A stretch of 64,000 bases of DNA from Zychaea mexicana. Its lineage: Eukaryota; Mucoromycota; Mucoromycetes; Mucorales; Lichtheimiaceae. Below the pieces are notes generated by a model, which ran no database searches, had not been told where the DNA came from, and was given only the letters and a program-made list of their open reading frames with translations. Below are positions 25,401 through 36,673 of the stretch, in pieces. How positions within the stretch are numbered: the first letter of the stretch is position 1; every line of letters begins with the position of its first letter. The DNA is taken from the NCBI RefSeq assembly GCF_025766255.1, contig NW_026516682.1, positions 124,001 to 188,000 of the forward strand. Direction: 5' to 3'. The translations under genes were made by a program, and so were the position numbers.

Positions 25401-26026
25401 ACCAGAGCTGTATCTCTAATTGAGCGGATGCCACCGTAAATATAAACTAGACCATCAGCACCTAATGTAGCAGTATGACTTTCGCGGTGGGTAGGTAATT
25501 CTGGAGCACCCTCTGGAATTTCGCCAGTAGCATTCACCGGAATAGGCGCCCATACTTGGTTGTCAAAAGTGTACTGGTAGCACAAAAGATGTACAGCAGT
25601 TATATTCTCATTGTAGGGTGCATATCCGCCAAACAGGAGAACAGTGTTGTTGTCTGGTAAAATAACAGCTCTTCCACCAGCAATACGTGGCCCCTTGTCT
25701 TCGGATGCAACTGGCACTTGCTCATATATGAGATCTCCGTTTTCTGCGTTAAAGCTGAGCGAAAAGAAATCGTTGGTGGCGCTGTCATTGCCCCGACCTT
25801 CGCCACCATATATGTACATGGCACGGCCACGTACAAAAGAAGCTGCATTGGTACGCATCGGTATTTGCGTTTCAATGCTTACGTCCATTGGATATGAGCC
25901 ACAAACGCCGTCGACCATAAACATAAGCAGTAACAGTATCATGGACAAAAACGTGACGGATCGAACAGCAGCTTGTTGTAATCGATGGTTCCGACCACGC
26001 TTCTTTTCGTATATGATGTAGATCAT
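22496..26026 (-). CDS. Kelch-repeat transmembrane protein, copy B
   Basis: Exons on the minus strand: 26026-25302, 25223-25024, 24928-24896 (33 nt), 24824-24657, 24546-24255, 24159-23993, 23931-22496; 1006 aa. Exons 3, 4 and 6 have exactly the same lengths (33, 168 and 167 nt) as in copy A and all six intron phases match, so the two are duplicates. The N-terminus has basic residues before a hydrophobic signal/anchor (MILLLLMFMVDGVCG). Kelch-type blades (MYIYGGEGR, TVLLFGGY, LVYIYGG) follow, then TM1, a basic loop (RFRHRLRWLIIRIHSD), TM2 (AFLFVAFFVFVVIQV), an exoplasmic domain, TM3 (LLNALGFLGGLFGLFVAFQ) and a tail. The tail shares KTPVPLMNPVHRR, NYGPRE and MQLLELLFKSYYIDDEVFR with copy A. By topology it is a surface receptor; the ligand is unknown. 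Copy B diverges most in the last 100 residues. Confidence 0.9.
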
Positions 26027-29000
26027 AGGATTTAGGCTTGTAACAAATTAACGATAGATAACTGAATCTTTCAAGAGAAAAAGCAATAGAGAGAGAAAAG
26101 AGGAGAAGAGAGTCAGAATAGCTTGCTTTATGTTTTTCTCCGTTATTAAAAAGAGCTATCAAAAACAAGCCCATAATCTGCTCTTTCGAACAATCAGTCA
26201 TTCAGTGGCGAAGTAAAAAGGTTTATTCGCAATGCTTCAAAGCCCAAAGAGCAACTATGACCATTTGCTGTAAATTTTTTAAGTGGAATCACAGTATCCA
26301 AGAAACAATCTAAAAATACATGATCTGTTTCCATGGTAGTGGTATGCTCACATGATGTATAAAGAGAAGCAATTGTGTGCGACCCGGGGCTATGTCGACT
26401 CAACGTATAACGGAACCGAGGATTTTTGTTTTGTTTGGCGTGTTAGTACTGGTTGCGCCACCGCAAATATGTCACACATACTACAGCTACAAGATTTAAA
26501 AAAGCTTGTTCAACCTTGGGCTTATACATTTAGTGTTACACGGATTTTTTTTTGAGTGGCAGCTGTTCTGCGCGCCATTGTGCTGCCTTTTGAACCAGAT
26601 AACGGGAACATGCGCCAACAGGAAAAGCCAAAATTGCTATTGCCTGGATGCAAGCTTTGCTTACACTATAAACATCTATTCATTTATTCTTATATAACAC
26701 AAACATTTATTTCAAATAAGCCGGACTCTTCTAGCAGTAGTCTCAATAATTAAGCAGCATAATACAGTTAACAACGATTCTCTTAATGGTATGACATTAA
26801 ATAGTCTATTCCGATTTTTTGGTACGGTGATCTATATAATTTTTTTCTCGGCTTAGCCCAGCAATGCTGTGTAACGACAACCGTATATTGCAGCACCCAA
26901 TCTTTGGTGGACTTTTGCGAAGTTGGAAGGTGATGGGTTAACAGTGTAATTAATATCTTCGGGGTTAGATATTAAACACTATTATATTCTTGCAATGAGA
27001 TCTGGCACAGTATTTTCAAAAGCACATTGCTGGTCTTTATGACAGCAAACCAACTACGCTATGCTAAATGGCTACAAATTATACAGGATATGTGAAGGAT
27101 AACTTTATTTGCCTACCGAGAACCAAGGTACACAATGATATCTATTTCTTAAGATAGTTGTCTGCAGAACAATGATACAGCACTTGAGTACTACTTTACT
27201 GCAGAACACATGGTTCCATTTGCTGATTAGTAACGGTCTGCTTATCATATTGCGGGGGTTTTGGTATTATCAGTGTGAACTCACCGCTTTAAAGCATTTT
27301 TCATGGAGAAACCACTGAAATGCGAAAGCAATCGACGTTGAGCGTAGCTAGTATAAAGCTTAAGTGATTCATTTTGACTGGCTCAAACTAAATCTGATAT
27401 ACTAAGTTCCTCACCATCTATGGCATTATAGTAACCTACTAAACTGGTATCATCTCGCTCCATCAGCGAACTTCACCTCATGACTCGATATCTATCGATT
27501 TCTTTGGCAATTTTTGTCCTTATAGTTTGCTCGTATACCTGGAGAAAAGATGTATCGGGACTGCTGTTGCATCGATATTGAAGGCTACTTGTATATTTTG
27601 GAGACATGTTTCGCTGTACCGCACGCCAGCTCCTGCGTATTTCACGCGCTCGTTTCAAGTTCGGACCACCATTCTCGCTGTGTCCTCCAGTCCACAACGA
27701 CCTTGACTGTGGGTCCTTTGCATCGAATATAGACCTTTTACCGTGAGGTCGTCTTGAGGTCGAAACCATGCAACAAACATTGCTGCCTGCGTAAATACGT
27801 AATCCAGAGCTACCAAATAGTGAGGCAGTCCACCGTTGCTCATCAGGGTTTCGATTGTCGTTGGTAATATTATTGTTTGAGGTAATTTTAAAAGTGTTGC
27901 TATGGAGAAGATGTTTCAAGAGTCACCGCTAATCTCGCCCTTGCTAAAATTTGGTGCAACGTGTAGATCTAATAGAGTCAATCCTAAATTTGCAAAAGGC
28001 GTAGTTGCGATATCTTTGGAGTCGATGAATCATGGGCTTGTCTAAAGCGTGCAGGGTCTCTGATTCAGCGATAAGGCAGTACACGACATTGGTTTGTTTT
28101 CCACTTCACCACTCACAGACACGCGACTGGTACTGATCTTCGCGTGCTCGGCAATCGTGTTCATAAAAGTATAAAAAAATCTGGGTTTTAACATCGAATG
28201 GAGCTTTCTTTTAAAGATAGGAATTTGTCTCCTCAGTTGGGAAGTGACAACGGTAGATTTACAAGGCATGATATGTGGAGTTTTCAACATACAGCATAGT
28301 ATGGTCTTACATTTATAGCATTCTTTTCAAAAACAGTTGAATATCAACAGCTACATTTAATTAAGCATAGCATATTCTCAAGATAACTTGACCGCTTTAA
28401 ATTACCCCCAAAGGTGCCATTAGTTTCTTGATGCTCAAAAGTGTTAAGTAGTTGATTGTTCGGTGAGCACAGCGACTGTAATGAGACAATTACATAATAG
28501 AAAACAGCGACGACGGTAATGGATAATGCCAGTTCACGGAAGAAATTTGCGGCTCAAAAGCAAATATTTATTCAACAGTATAATCTCATGCATTTCATCA
28601 CCATTCAGAAGGGACGTAAGTAAAGCAGCTTCACGACTTATGTCTATCAAAATATTATTACAGTTTCTCGCATTGTAAAAACTCGACTCAACTACTTTAT
28701 AAAATATAACAGTATTAAGTGATATACCCAGGTTTATGCATGAGGGTACATGCAGGTAATGACAGATGTTGTAGCAGAGCGTGACGATTGAATGCATGCT
28801 GACGATGATGTCTTTTTTTAGAGGATGGCTCCTATCACCCCCTGTCTCCTCTTGCCCATCTTCATCCCTTTCCTTCCATTCTCAATACTATTCCGAAGCT
28901 ATAGCTTCCGTCACCATTGCCTATAGTAGGGATAAACTGAGGACGCCGTCATGTTAGCACTTTCCAATCACGGTCCTTGAAAATGTGCTGGTCCGTGTTG

Positions 29001-29412
29001 CTTGGATAATGTGACAGACCCTTTATCTAGACTTAACTGTTTTTCATATTCAATTATACTGTAATACACGGCCACTAGTACACATTTCTACAACAACCAC
29101 ACTTAAAGAAATAATACTACTTGATGAGATACAGTGATAAAATTATCCTACTTAATTTGCATCAATAATCTTTTCAAAATCACAGTCATCTATTACACGT
29201 AGTGATACCACCATCCATTTTTACTTTGCGCCGAATTTTAAGGGTTGAGAAAACTGTATTTGTAAATATAAAAAGGAATTCTCCTGGCTCGTGCAAATTG
29301 CCATCCAAAGTAAAATAGATTACTGCAGGTTAATAGCCCATCTCGATAAATCCGACTGTTAGGAAAAAGTAAAAGAAGATATATAAACCACACAGTTTCA
29401 GAAAAGTCAGCT
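26027..29412. other. AT-rich gene-poor region, 3.4 kb
   Basis: No supportable gene. The longest ORF (27473-27919 minus, 148 codons) is Ser/Arg/Asn-rich with no domain, and the same stretch is open in another frame (27655-27843), so it is probably either chance or a decayed gene. No repeats shared with the rest of the window were noticed here. Confidence 0.4.
29376..29389 (+). promoter_or_regulatory. TATA box very close to the secreted-protein start
   Basis: AGATATATAAACCA lies about 25-35 nt upstream of the ATG at 29413. With usual TATA-to-start spacing the mRNA leader would be only a few nucleotides long. Confidence 0.4.
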
Positions 29413-29766
29413 ATGATTTTTCCAGCTCGACCTATTCTTTACTATATTTGTACAGCATCCCTCCTCCTCCACGCAACGGTGTTGGCAGCAAAACCAGAAC
29501 AACAAGCTGATGGTGTCTCTGTTGCTACAGAAAAGGGTGATGCTGGTACGCATTCCTCAAAACTTTGCACATGCAGAACCGAACGGGGCGGAGAAGGCGA
29601 TTTGGTGGTTAGACCATCCCAAGACTGCTGCAAATCTGCAAAGGGCGTATGGGCAGATAACCAATGCACAATAACCAAAGACCCTGGTGAAACGTATATG
29701 ACATCGATGTTTGAAGCGTGCTGCATTCGCAGAATGCATCTTAGCCACGACTGCAATTATATCTAA
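29413..29766 (+). CDS. Small secreted cysteine-rich protein, 117 aa
   Basis: This is a single exon. A signal peptide is evident: ILYYICTASLLLHATVLAA with a probable cleavage after Ala. The mature part of about 90 residues has eight Cys in the order CxC, CC, C, CC, C (KLCTCR, QDCCKS, NQCTIT, EACCIRR, HDCNY), an even number consistent with four disulfides. There is no GPI signal or membrane helix. The pattern is that of small secreted fungal proteins; activity is unknown, and I do not assign it to a toxin or hydrophobin family (hydrophobin spacing is different). It stands alone within AT-rich gene-poor DNA. The 3' end of a Cys-rich protein at the right edge of the window has a comparable C....CC ending. 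Confidence 0.65.
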   Translation: MIFPARPILYYICTASLLLHATVLAAKPEQQADGVSVATEKGDAGTHSSKLCTCRTERGGEGDLVVRPSQDCCKSAKGVWADNQCTITKDPGETYMTSMFEACCIRRMHLSHDCNYI

Positions 29767-31954
29767 AGGTAAGAAAACCAGAGATATTAGATAGGATGTG
29801 AACAGTGTACGATACCTAGTGAATGGAAATAGCTAACACACATATATACAGGTCAAAGAAATGCCGTCTTGATATGGTCGTTAGGCTACATCCTATCAAT
29901 CTAGTAGTAGTAGTGCATACAAAAAAGAAGCTCTTACCAGCATATTTAATTACATGTGTCGTTCACTTTTGTTGTCCAATACATTTAACACTACTTACCA
30001 AAATAATAACAAAACGAATCTTGCTGATCTAAAAGCACCGGTTTGCATTGAAGCTATACGATAACAGTCGGCTACATAGACGGTTTATAGTACTATGAAG
30101 GAAACAGACTATATCTTACTTATCGGGCAAGTACCTAGATTTTCCAAAACATGATGTTTATTTTCCCCATAATATGAACTAACTTAATTGTCTGATACTG
30201 AGCAAAAGAAAACAAGACATCTTTCTGCACGATATACATATTAAATATTATTGCGCATTCTCCTCAATGTAACAAAAATGAATCGTTTAGACATACTTCT
30301 AAGCTAACGTTTTCTTTTGTGCTTATGACAGAAATGCACCCACTTTCTATAGTGTGATATAACACACTAGTATAAATGGACTGATTATCCGTCGACAATT
30401 CAACTTGTTTGCATACCCACTTGCTTGCAACTAATCACTCTTAGCTACAGTAGCTTTAACCGTCAACTTTGAAAGAAGCACCGTAGATTTAACGCGGCAC
30501 TTTCAATTGCTTTGGCTCATTGAAGCTAGGAGCAGATACATGCTTTTCGACACTTTCTTTCAGTGCCCCACCATCAAATACTTGGAATAAACAAGAAAGC
30601 GGATATGTGCAAATTTCCAATGTTCGTCGTTTAGCCTAACAGTCGTACGATTTTCCCTCACAGTTTTTACCTGAGTTTTCTTCCCTTTCTTATTGCATCA
30701 ATTTTAATACGTATCGTGTTTAAGGCTCTCGAGAACTGAAATATACTGATACGCCTTATTACTATATTTTTTAATATGTATGAGCACCATTATCCTGCTA
30801 ACGCACTCGAAGCAGCTGCAAAGACGGAGGGACAGACGGCATTTATGTTGGAGTGTCACGCTTAAAGAAACGTCGATATTATGATTCACTAGGCGATGTA
30901 TTACAAGATCCCACTTATTATACGCGCGTTAAAAGTCCTCATCAGCAACTGTGGAAGAGGGGACTTTAACAGAAGCAATCCGTGATATTATTGTACATAT
31001 TGCGTTAATTTCAGGTTTGAAATTGGGTCTACCTTTTTTACTAAACAAAACTTATGACTGCAGTTTTCATGGATCGGCGAGAAGCATCACAAGAATATAT
31101 ATGTATATTTATGTAAACCGTTGAAGAATGCCAAAATATAAAAAAAAGAAGGGCCTGCTTCTACATGGTAGAAATATTGCTACAAAATGGAAAAACCAGC
31201 TTGCTTCGTGCTAGAAAGGCACTGTCGAGCTAACTGGTTGAACACAGTCAAGAACTATATCATACTTGTAGCCGAGTAAAATATATTGATGAAGCGCATG
31301 ATTGATCAACAACATAACAATGCGCGCAAGCTAATTTGATGCATTTAGTGGACCCTATGGCCTATCATTCAAAAACACATTCTGTTATGCATATATGAGC
31401 CAGATGCTCTCTTCAGTTGCAGCCGATAATGTCTCAAATTTGCTAGATATTATTGCTAGAGAATATCAGTGCTGAAATGAGAGATACTGTACTGGCAGCC
31501 GTCGAAGAGTCTTGTAATAAGAAAAGTAAGGGGGAATGCTCTTCCCTTGTTTATGTAAGCTACGCAAATATCAGAAGTGACAGATTTATCAGCTGGCAAG
31601 CCAAGAAGAAATTTGCCTTGGTGATATGTCCCGTTTCGCTTGGGAAAAAGGCAGTAAAGATAAACCCGGTTGAGTACAAAAAGTACACATATATGCTGGA
31701 TTGAGCCGACGAATCATGTTTCACTTTTTCAATAAAAGTGACTGAATTTTTTTTTCCTTGCTTAAGCGCTGACAGCCAAAAACTTTTTTTGACAAGCAGC
31801 CCAAACTTTTTTTTTTTTGCTTTTCACATTCACAAGAAAAACGAACGATCTGTCCCGCAAGTCCTGTTCTTTTTCCCCATTTCGAATTTTTTGAAGCAAC
31901 AACTCTTTTTCTTTTTTTACCCCGACTTTAACGTACCCAACAACAACAACAACA
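29767..31954. other. AT-rich region upstream of fibrillarin, with a repeat copy
   Basis: No full gene. It contains a roughly 400-bp dispersed repeat copy (30803-31197). A plus-strand ORF of 83 codons at 31453-31704 has a Lys/Ser-rich product with no recognised domain. A T-rich fibrillarin promoter/leader lies from about 31740 and ends in a (CAA)n leader before the ATG. Confidence 0.45.
30803..31197 (-). repeat. Dispersed repeat, inverted copy of 45.4-45.8 and 48.4-48.85 kb
   Basis: Read on the minus strand this segment matches the plus strand at about 45.4-45.8 kb and 48.4-48.85 kb. Shared runs include ATTAACGCAATATGTACAAT, GTTGCTGATGAGGACTTT, AAGTGGGATC and TGTGATGCTTCTCGCCGATC. It is diverged by scattered substitutions and small indels. 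The shared part includes an open frame giving ASVKVPSSIVADEDFERAFN at 48.7 kb. It is probably part of a mobile or retroduplicated sequence; no terminal repeats were identified. Confidence 0.75.
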
Positions 31955-32995
31955 ATGGGATTTGAAGGACGTGGTGGCGGTCGAGGCGGTCGTGGCGGTG
32001 GCCGCGGCGGATTTGGTGGTGATCGAGGCGGTCGTGGCGGTGGCCGTGGAGGATTCGGTGGTGATCGAGGTGGCCGAGGCGGTGGCCGCGGTGGATTCGG
32101 TGGTGATCGCGGTGGCCGTGGCGGTGGCCGTGGAGGCCGTGGCGGATTCGGTGGCGATCGCGGTGGCCGCGGCGGTATCAGCAAAGGAGGCCGTGGTGGA
32201 TTCGGTGATCGCGGCGGTCGTGGCCGTGGCGGTGGCCGTGGAGGCCGTGGCGGTGGCCGAGGTGGAGGCGTCGGTGCCAAGGGTGGTAACAAAGTAATCA
32301 TCGAACCCCATCGTCACGAGGGCATTTTCATTGCCCGAGGCAAGGAAGACTTGTTGGTCACCAAGAACTTGGTGCCTGGTGAATCCGTATACGGTGAAAA
32401 GCGTATCTCGATCGACGGCCCCGAAGGCACCAAGATTGAATACCGTGTATGGAACCCTTTCCGTTCAAAGTTGGCCGCTGCTGTGCTTGGTGGTGTCGAC
32501 CATATCCACATTGCACCCGGTAAGAAGGTCTTGTACTTGGGTGGTGCTTCTGGTACCTCTGTCTCGCACGTTGCCGATGTGGTTGGTCCCGAAGGTGCTG
32601 TCTATGCTGTCGAATTCTCTCACCGTTCCGGTCGTGACTTGATCAACATGGCCAAGAAGCGTACCAACGTTGTCCCCATTGTCGAAGACGCTCGTCATCC
32701 TCACAAGTACCGCATGCTCGTCCCCATGGTCGATGTCATCTTTGCCGATGTCGCCCAGCCCGATCAGGCCCGTATCATTACCTTGAACGCCCACAACTTC
32801 TTGAAGAATGATGGCCATATTGTTATTTCGATCAAGGCGTCGTGTATCGACTCGACGGTGGATGCTTCTACCGTGTTTGCCCGTGAAGTCAAGAAGCTCC
32901 AGGAAGAACGTGTCAAGCCCCAAGAACAGTTGACGCTGGAACCATACGAAAGAGATCACGCTGTAGTGGTTGGCAAATATGTCCGAAGCAAATAA
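31955..32995 (+). CDS. fib1/NOP1: Fibrillarin, box C/D snoRNP 2'-O-methyltransferase
   Basis: This is a single-exon ORF of 346 aa. Residues about 1-110 form the GAR domain ([15 protein letters not shown] repeats), the substrate for arginine methylation and nucleolar interactions. The rest is the conserved fibrillarin fold: [40 protein letters not shown], the SAM-binding loop [60 protein letters not shown] and the C-terminal [14 protein letters not shown]. It methylates rRNA 2'-hydroxyls guided by box C/D snoRNAs in the nucleolus. The start follows a (CAA)n leader. Codon use is strongly biased to C-ending codons relative to its neighbours, as expected for a highly expressed gene. The lack of introns is unusual in this window. 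Confidence 0.98.
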   Translation: MGFEGRGGGRGGRGGGRGGFGGDRGGRGGGRGGFGGDRGGRGGGRGGFGGDRGGRGGGRGGRGGFGGDRGGRGGISKGGRGGFGDRGGRGRGGGRGGRGGGRGGGVGAKGGNKVIIEPHRHEGIFIARGKEDLLVTKNLVPGESVYGEKRISIDGPEGTKIEYRVWNPFRSKLAAAVLGGVDHIHIAPGKKVLYLGGASGTSVSHVADVVGPEGAVYAVEFSHRSGRDLINMAKKRTNVVPIVEDARHPHKYRMLVPMVDVIFADVAQPDQARIITLNAHNFLKNDGHIVISIKASCIDSTVDASTVFAREVKKLQEERVKPQEQLTLEPYERDHAVVVGKYVRSK

Positions 32996-33523
32996 TTTAT
33001 ATTTATTATCCATTACATGCCACAGCTTACCAACACGTACACCGTCTCAATTCCTGCAACTCACATCGTTTCAAACATCTGATATGCCTCTCTCTCTTTA
33101 TCTCTCACTGCACACGCACACACACACACACACACGCACGCACTTACACGCTCATTGTATAAGCACAGTCGCTATTTTCTTTTCTTCTTATTATTTCATT
33201 CAGTCATCCCCATCTTTCTCTTCTTTTGTTTCTTCTTCTTTACTGTAGTAGATGTCGCTTTTTGTTGTAAATAAAAAAAAAGGCAAAAATTCAACAAAAA
33301 AGCTTATCATCAACAGAATCAACTGGTTCTTTTTCTTTTTTTTTGGTATAGTGGAGAAGGGTAACACAAAAGGTGGGTTAAAGTATCCAATGAGATTCAG
33401 CGTGGTGTTAGCAAGAGTATTTTTTATTTTTTGAAACCGGTGCCTGCTGTTCCCTTTCTTCGTCTGCGTTCTTTTACAACTACTATACCTTATATATATA
33501 TATTTTATTAATTTAAATGCGCC
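32996..33523. other. Intergenic region, fibrillarin 3' UTR and DnaJ promoter
   Basis: C/T-rich with a (CA)n tract near 33111-33138. T-rich and A-rich tracts and TATATATATA near 33491-33502 precede the DnaJ start. No gene is seen. Confidence 0.5.
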
Positions 33524-34964
33524 ATGGAGATCAATAAGGACGAAGCCATTCGTTGTTTAAACATTGCAAAGAACCACTTTGGCAATGGCAACTTTTCGGC
33601 TGCACTACGATTCACCAAGAAATCAATCAATCTCTACCCCACCGATCCAGCCAAGGAGTTTCTCGGAAAAGCAGAAAAGGCAGCAACAGAGGGAGGAGCG
33701 TCATCGACAGCAAGTAGTACTGCAACACCTTCAGGAACAACAGCCAGTGCTAGAACTGGAGCAGCTTCGTCGTCGTCATCGTCATCCGAGAAAAAGTATA
33801 CAACAGACCAAGTTGCTGCTGTAAAGACTATTCTGTCGTGCGGCACGGATTACTACAAAGTGCTTTCTGTCGATAAGAGTTGTACTGATGTACAGATCAA
33901 AAAGTCATATCGCAAGGTATTGTATAGAGAAAAAAAGGTATCAAGATGGACTTGGGATGATGCAGATGTATTAAGAACGGGTTGTTTTACACGATACTAC
34001 TATAGCTTGCTTTGCAATTCCATCCGGACAAGAACAGTGCGCCAGGAGCCGACGAAGCATTCAAATGTAAAGTAGTGTTTCACGTGTTTATCATCATCTT
34101 CATAATTGTATTATTATCCCCCCCCCTGAATAACCGGTCCCTCACGGGCATGCATATATCTTGGTGATACTAAATGATGAGCCGTCAACGTTGACAATAG
34201 TAATCTCCAAGGCCTTCACGGTACTGTCAGATCCACAAAAACGAGCAATCCATGATGCAGGAGGAGGAGACCCAGAACAACGCGGTAGTGGAGGTATGGG
34301 AGGAGCAGGTTTCCGGGGCTTCCACACACGACAGGCGGGAGGCGGCGGATTTGCCGGCGAAGAGATATCGCCCGAAGATCTCTTCAACATGTTCTTTGGC
34401 GGCGGTGGAGGAGGAGCATTTGGCCCAGGCTTCAGCAGTGCAACGTTTGTCGGACCTGGTTTCTCTCCGCACTATTACCGCAGCGGTGCCGGTCGCCGCA
34501 CGGCTGCTCAACAGCAACGGGCTGGCAGACAGCAACAAAACACGCCCGGATGGACTGTGCTATTACAGATCCTGCCTCTCTTGATTCTGTTCGGTTACTC
34601 GCTCCTGTCGGGTCTGTTTACAGACAACACGCCCACGTTCTCGTTGCGGCCGACGTCGGTCTATTCCCAAGTACGTATGACGCAGAGCCATCAGGTACCT
34701 TACTATGTCAACCCCTCGGCCTTCAAAGCAACCGAACAGAGCAGACACAAGCTGAGTCGCGTGGAGCAGCAGGTCGAGGTGGATTGGGTGCGTGGGTTGC
34801 AGCAGTCCTGTAATAATGAACGGAGGGAACGTGCCACGCGGTTGAATGCGGCGGCTGGAGTGTTTGGCATCGGACGCAATGAAGAGCAGTATCAGAAGGC
34901 GCTCAAGATGCCGATGAAGAGCTGTGACGAGATTAGACGCTTTGGCTATAATCCGGACTACTAG
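33524..34964 (+). CDS. ER membrane J-domain protein, DNAJB12/B14-like
   Basis: Exons 33524-33916, 34006-34066 and 34201-34964 give 405 aa. The order is: N-terminal helical region (MEINKDEAIRCLNIAKNHF..), a Ser/Thr/Ala-rich linker, then a J domain from about residue 110 (DYYKVLSVDKSCTDVQIKKSYRK) with the essential His-Pro-Asp at 137-139 encoded by the small second exon (LALQFHPDKNSAPGADEAFK). KAFTVLSDPQKR follows. A Gly/Phe-rich segment, a single TM helix (about 269-291, LLQILPLLILFGYSLL) and a C-terminal DUF1977-like domain follow. This architecture is that of DNAJB12/DNAJB14 and yeast Hlj1: a tail-facing ER J protein that stimulates cytosolic Hsp70 in ER-associated degradation. The J domain is cut by both introns. 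Confidence 0.93.
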
Positions 34965-34984
34965 TTTCTATCGTTCCAGTCACA

Positions 34985-35062
<78 letters not shown>

Positions 35063-35575
35063 TAGATACTCCTTTACTCTACCACTCTCCGATTCCATAT
35101 CTATTCCGTGTTTTTCTTTCTTCTTTCTGGGTTGTCATTGTTGTGTATATCTCTCTTTCCCCATATCTCTATCTCTATCTCTATCCACTCGCAACTTCTT
35201 TGTCTTGCCGCTTTTCTCTCCCCTTCCAACAGTTACCATTCCCTTTCTCTTGTTAGATAATTCACTCTTTTGATCTTGCATTTCATATCAAGGTCACACA
35301 TACGCATTCGCACATCATACGCTTTTTCTTTGTTACATATAACACGAAACGCAACCCGATACTGCCTAAAAAAACGTGGTTCTTGGTTAGTTGACCACAA
35401 CAACAGCAACAGCAACAACCTTTGATTTCATGATTCTTTGTGTTGCGCTCAGACACAGGGTCTCGTGGTTGTTTCGCAATCAATGCATTTTCTTTGTCTT
35501 TCGTCTTTTTATAAACATTCAAGACTAGCTGCCAACAAAAAGATAATTTTCTCTTTCTTTTCGTTTTGTAAAACA
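34965..35575. other. 3' UTR with (AC)n(TC)n compound microsatellite; next promoter
   Basis: A long compound microsatellite begins 25 nt after the DnaJ stop: (AC)n about 34990-35014, then (TC)n about 35014-35059. Further C/T-rich sequence leads to the next start at 35576. No gene is seen. Confidence 0.6.
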
Positions 35576-36673
35576 ATGGGATCTGCTCTTTCTTCCACTT
35601 TATCAGAAGAGACGGAGGCCTTGATGACCACATCGCCCCACAATAATGATATACTAGCTCAAAAGCAACAACCGTCTTCGTCAGAAATGATGTATAATGA
35701 CAGTGTCCAACAAGTCATGCAGACGACAACAAGGACTCCAGGGGTCTCCGACAATCAGGTGGTGCAACAGCAACAGCAAAAGCAACAGCAGCCTCATAAA
35801 AAATGTCAACAGGTCGCTGACGCCGTCAACCACGACGACGACGACAAGAAGAAAAGAATAGACAAGAAAAAAGATCGCAAGGCCCAACAAAGACGATACC
35901 CAAAAGCCTTCATTGCCCAGCCACGCGTACCCTCCGGCTTACCTCGTTCGCCACGCAAAAGCGACGTTCTTCGTGCCATCGAAAGTCTCGCTCAAACCCC
36001 CCAAGATGGGAAACACCTCTATGCATTCTTACGTGACTCCGTCGAAGCTACAATCCAAAAAGTCAGATCAGACACATTATTAAGCAGCAACAGTGGTCAG
36101 CAGCAGCAGCAGCAGCAGCAGCAGCAAGAACCTATTTTATTCTGGAAAGATTTGGATAAAAGAATGCGTGACCTTGCGATCAGTGTTCTGGTCAGAATAA
36201 CAAACAGTATCATACCGCTTCATTTATGTGAGAATCTTTGGATTGCTCGTTTTCTGTTGCTTAACAAATGGAATGATGAAGCAGCAAGGATGGATCAACG
36301 GAATCGACGACGCGTAGAAATGCCAGCCACAGTAACAGTACGACAAAGGCGTCCACAGCTATTACAGGAACAACAACAACAACAGCAGCAGCAACGATCA
36401 GATCAGCATCATAGTTTTAATGAAAGTAATATAGTTACTGACGATCAACAACAGCAGCATTATCAAGTTTCTGCAACGACGACTACTACTACTGTAGATG
36501 AAGATACAATAACTATCAGATCAGACAGTACCGACACTTGTAGTTATTTCAGAGAAGAAGAAGAAGAAGAAGAAGAAGAAGAAGGACGACATCAACAAAA
36601 ACGCTCTATGAATGATAACTATTACTGCAATATTGACAGTAGTAAGAACGGCGGCAGTGACTCCCGTAGATAA
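35576..36673 (+). CDS. Gln-rich, probably N-myristoylated unknown protein
   Basis: The ORF from the ATG in AAACAATGG gives 365 aa. The start MGSALSST fits the N-myristoylation consensus (Gly2, Ser6), suggesting membrane anchoring. The N-terminal third is Gln/Lys-rich and disordered. A more conserved-looking block (about 115-240) contains RRYPKAFIAQPRVPSGLPRSP, LRAIESLAQTPQDGKHLYAFL and DLAISVLVRITNSIIPLHLC, with helical, hydrophobic character. The tail has Gln, Thr and Glu runs. I do not recognise the family. GTAAGA at 36642 is a plausible donor, and coding-like downstream exons exist (see 36775-37202), but the phases do not fit, so the C-terminus is uncertain. Confidence 0.65.
   Translation: MGSALSSTLSEETEALMTTSPHNNDILAQKQQPSSSEMMYNDSVQQVMQTTTRTPGVSDNQVVQQQQQKQQQPHKKCQQVADAVNHDDDDKKKRIDKKKDRKAQQRRYPKAFIAQPRVPSGLPRSPRKSDVLRAIESLAQTPQDGKHLYAFLRDSVEATIQKVRSDTLLSSNSGQQQQQQQQQQEPILFWKDLDKRMRDLAISVLVRITNSIIPLHLCENLWIARFLLLNKWNDEAARMDQRNRRRVEMPATVTVRQRRPQLLQEQQQQQQQQRSDQHHSFNESNIVTDDQQQQHYQVSATTTTTTVDEDTITIRSDSTDTCSYFREEEEEEEEEEGRHQQKRSMNDNYYCNIDSSKNGGSDSRR

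Noticed and set aside
27473..27919. 148-codon minus-strand ORF in AT-rich DNA
   Set aside because: No domain; an overlapping frame is equally open and neither shows codon bias. Could be a relic, but not supportable as a gene.
31762..32301. 179-codon Pro/Arg-rich ORF on the minus strand
   Set aside because: It is the antisense of the fibrillarin Gly/Arg repeat; GGN/CGN repeats leave other frames open by composition.
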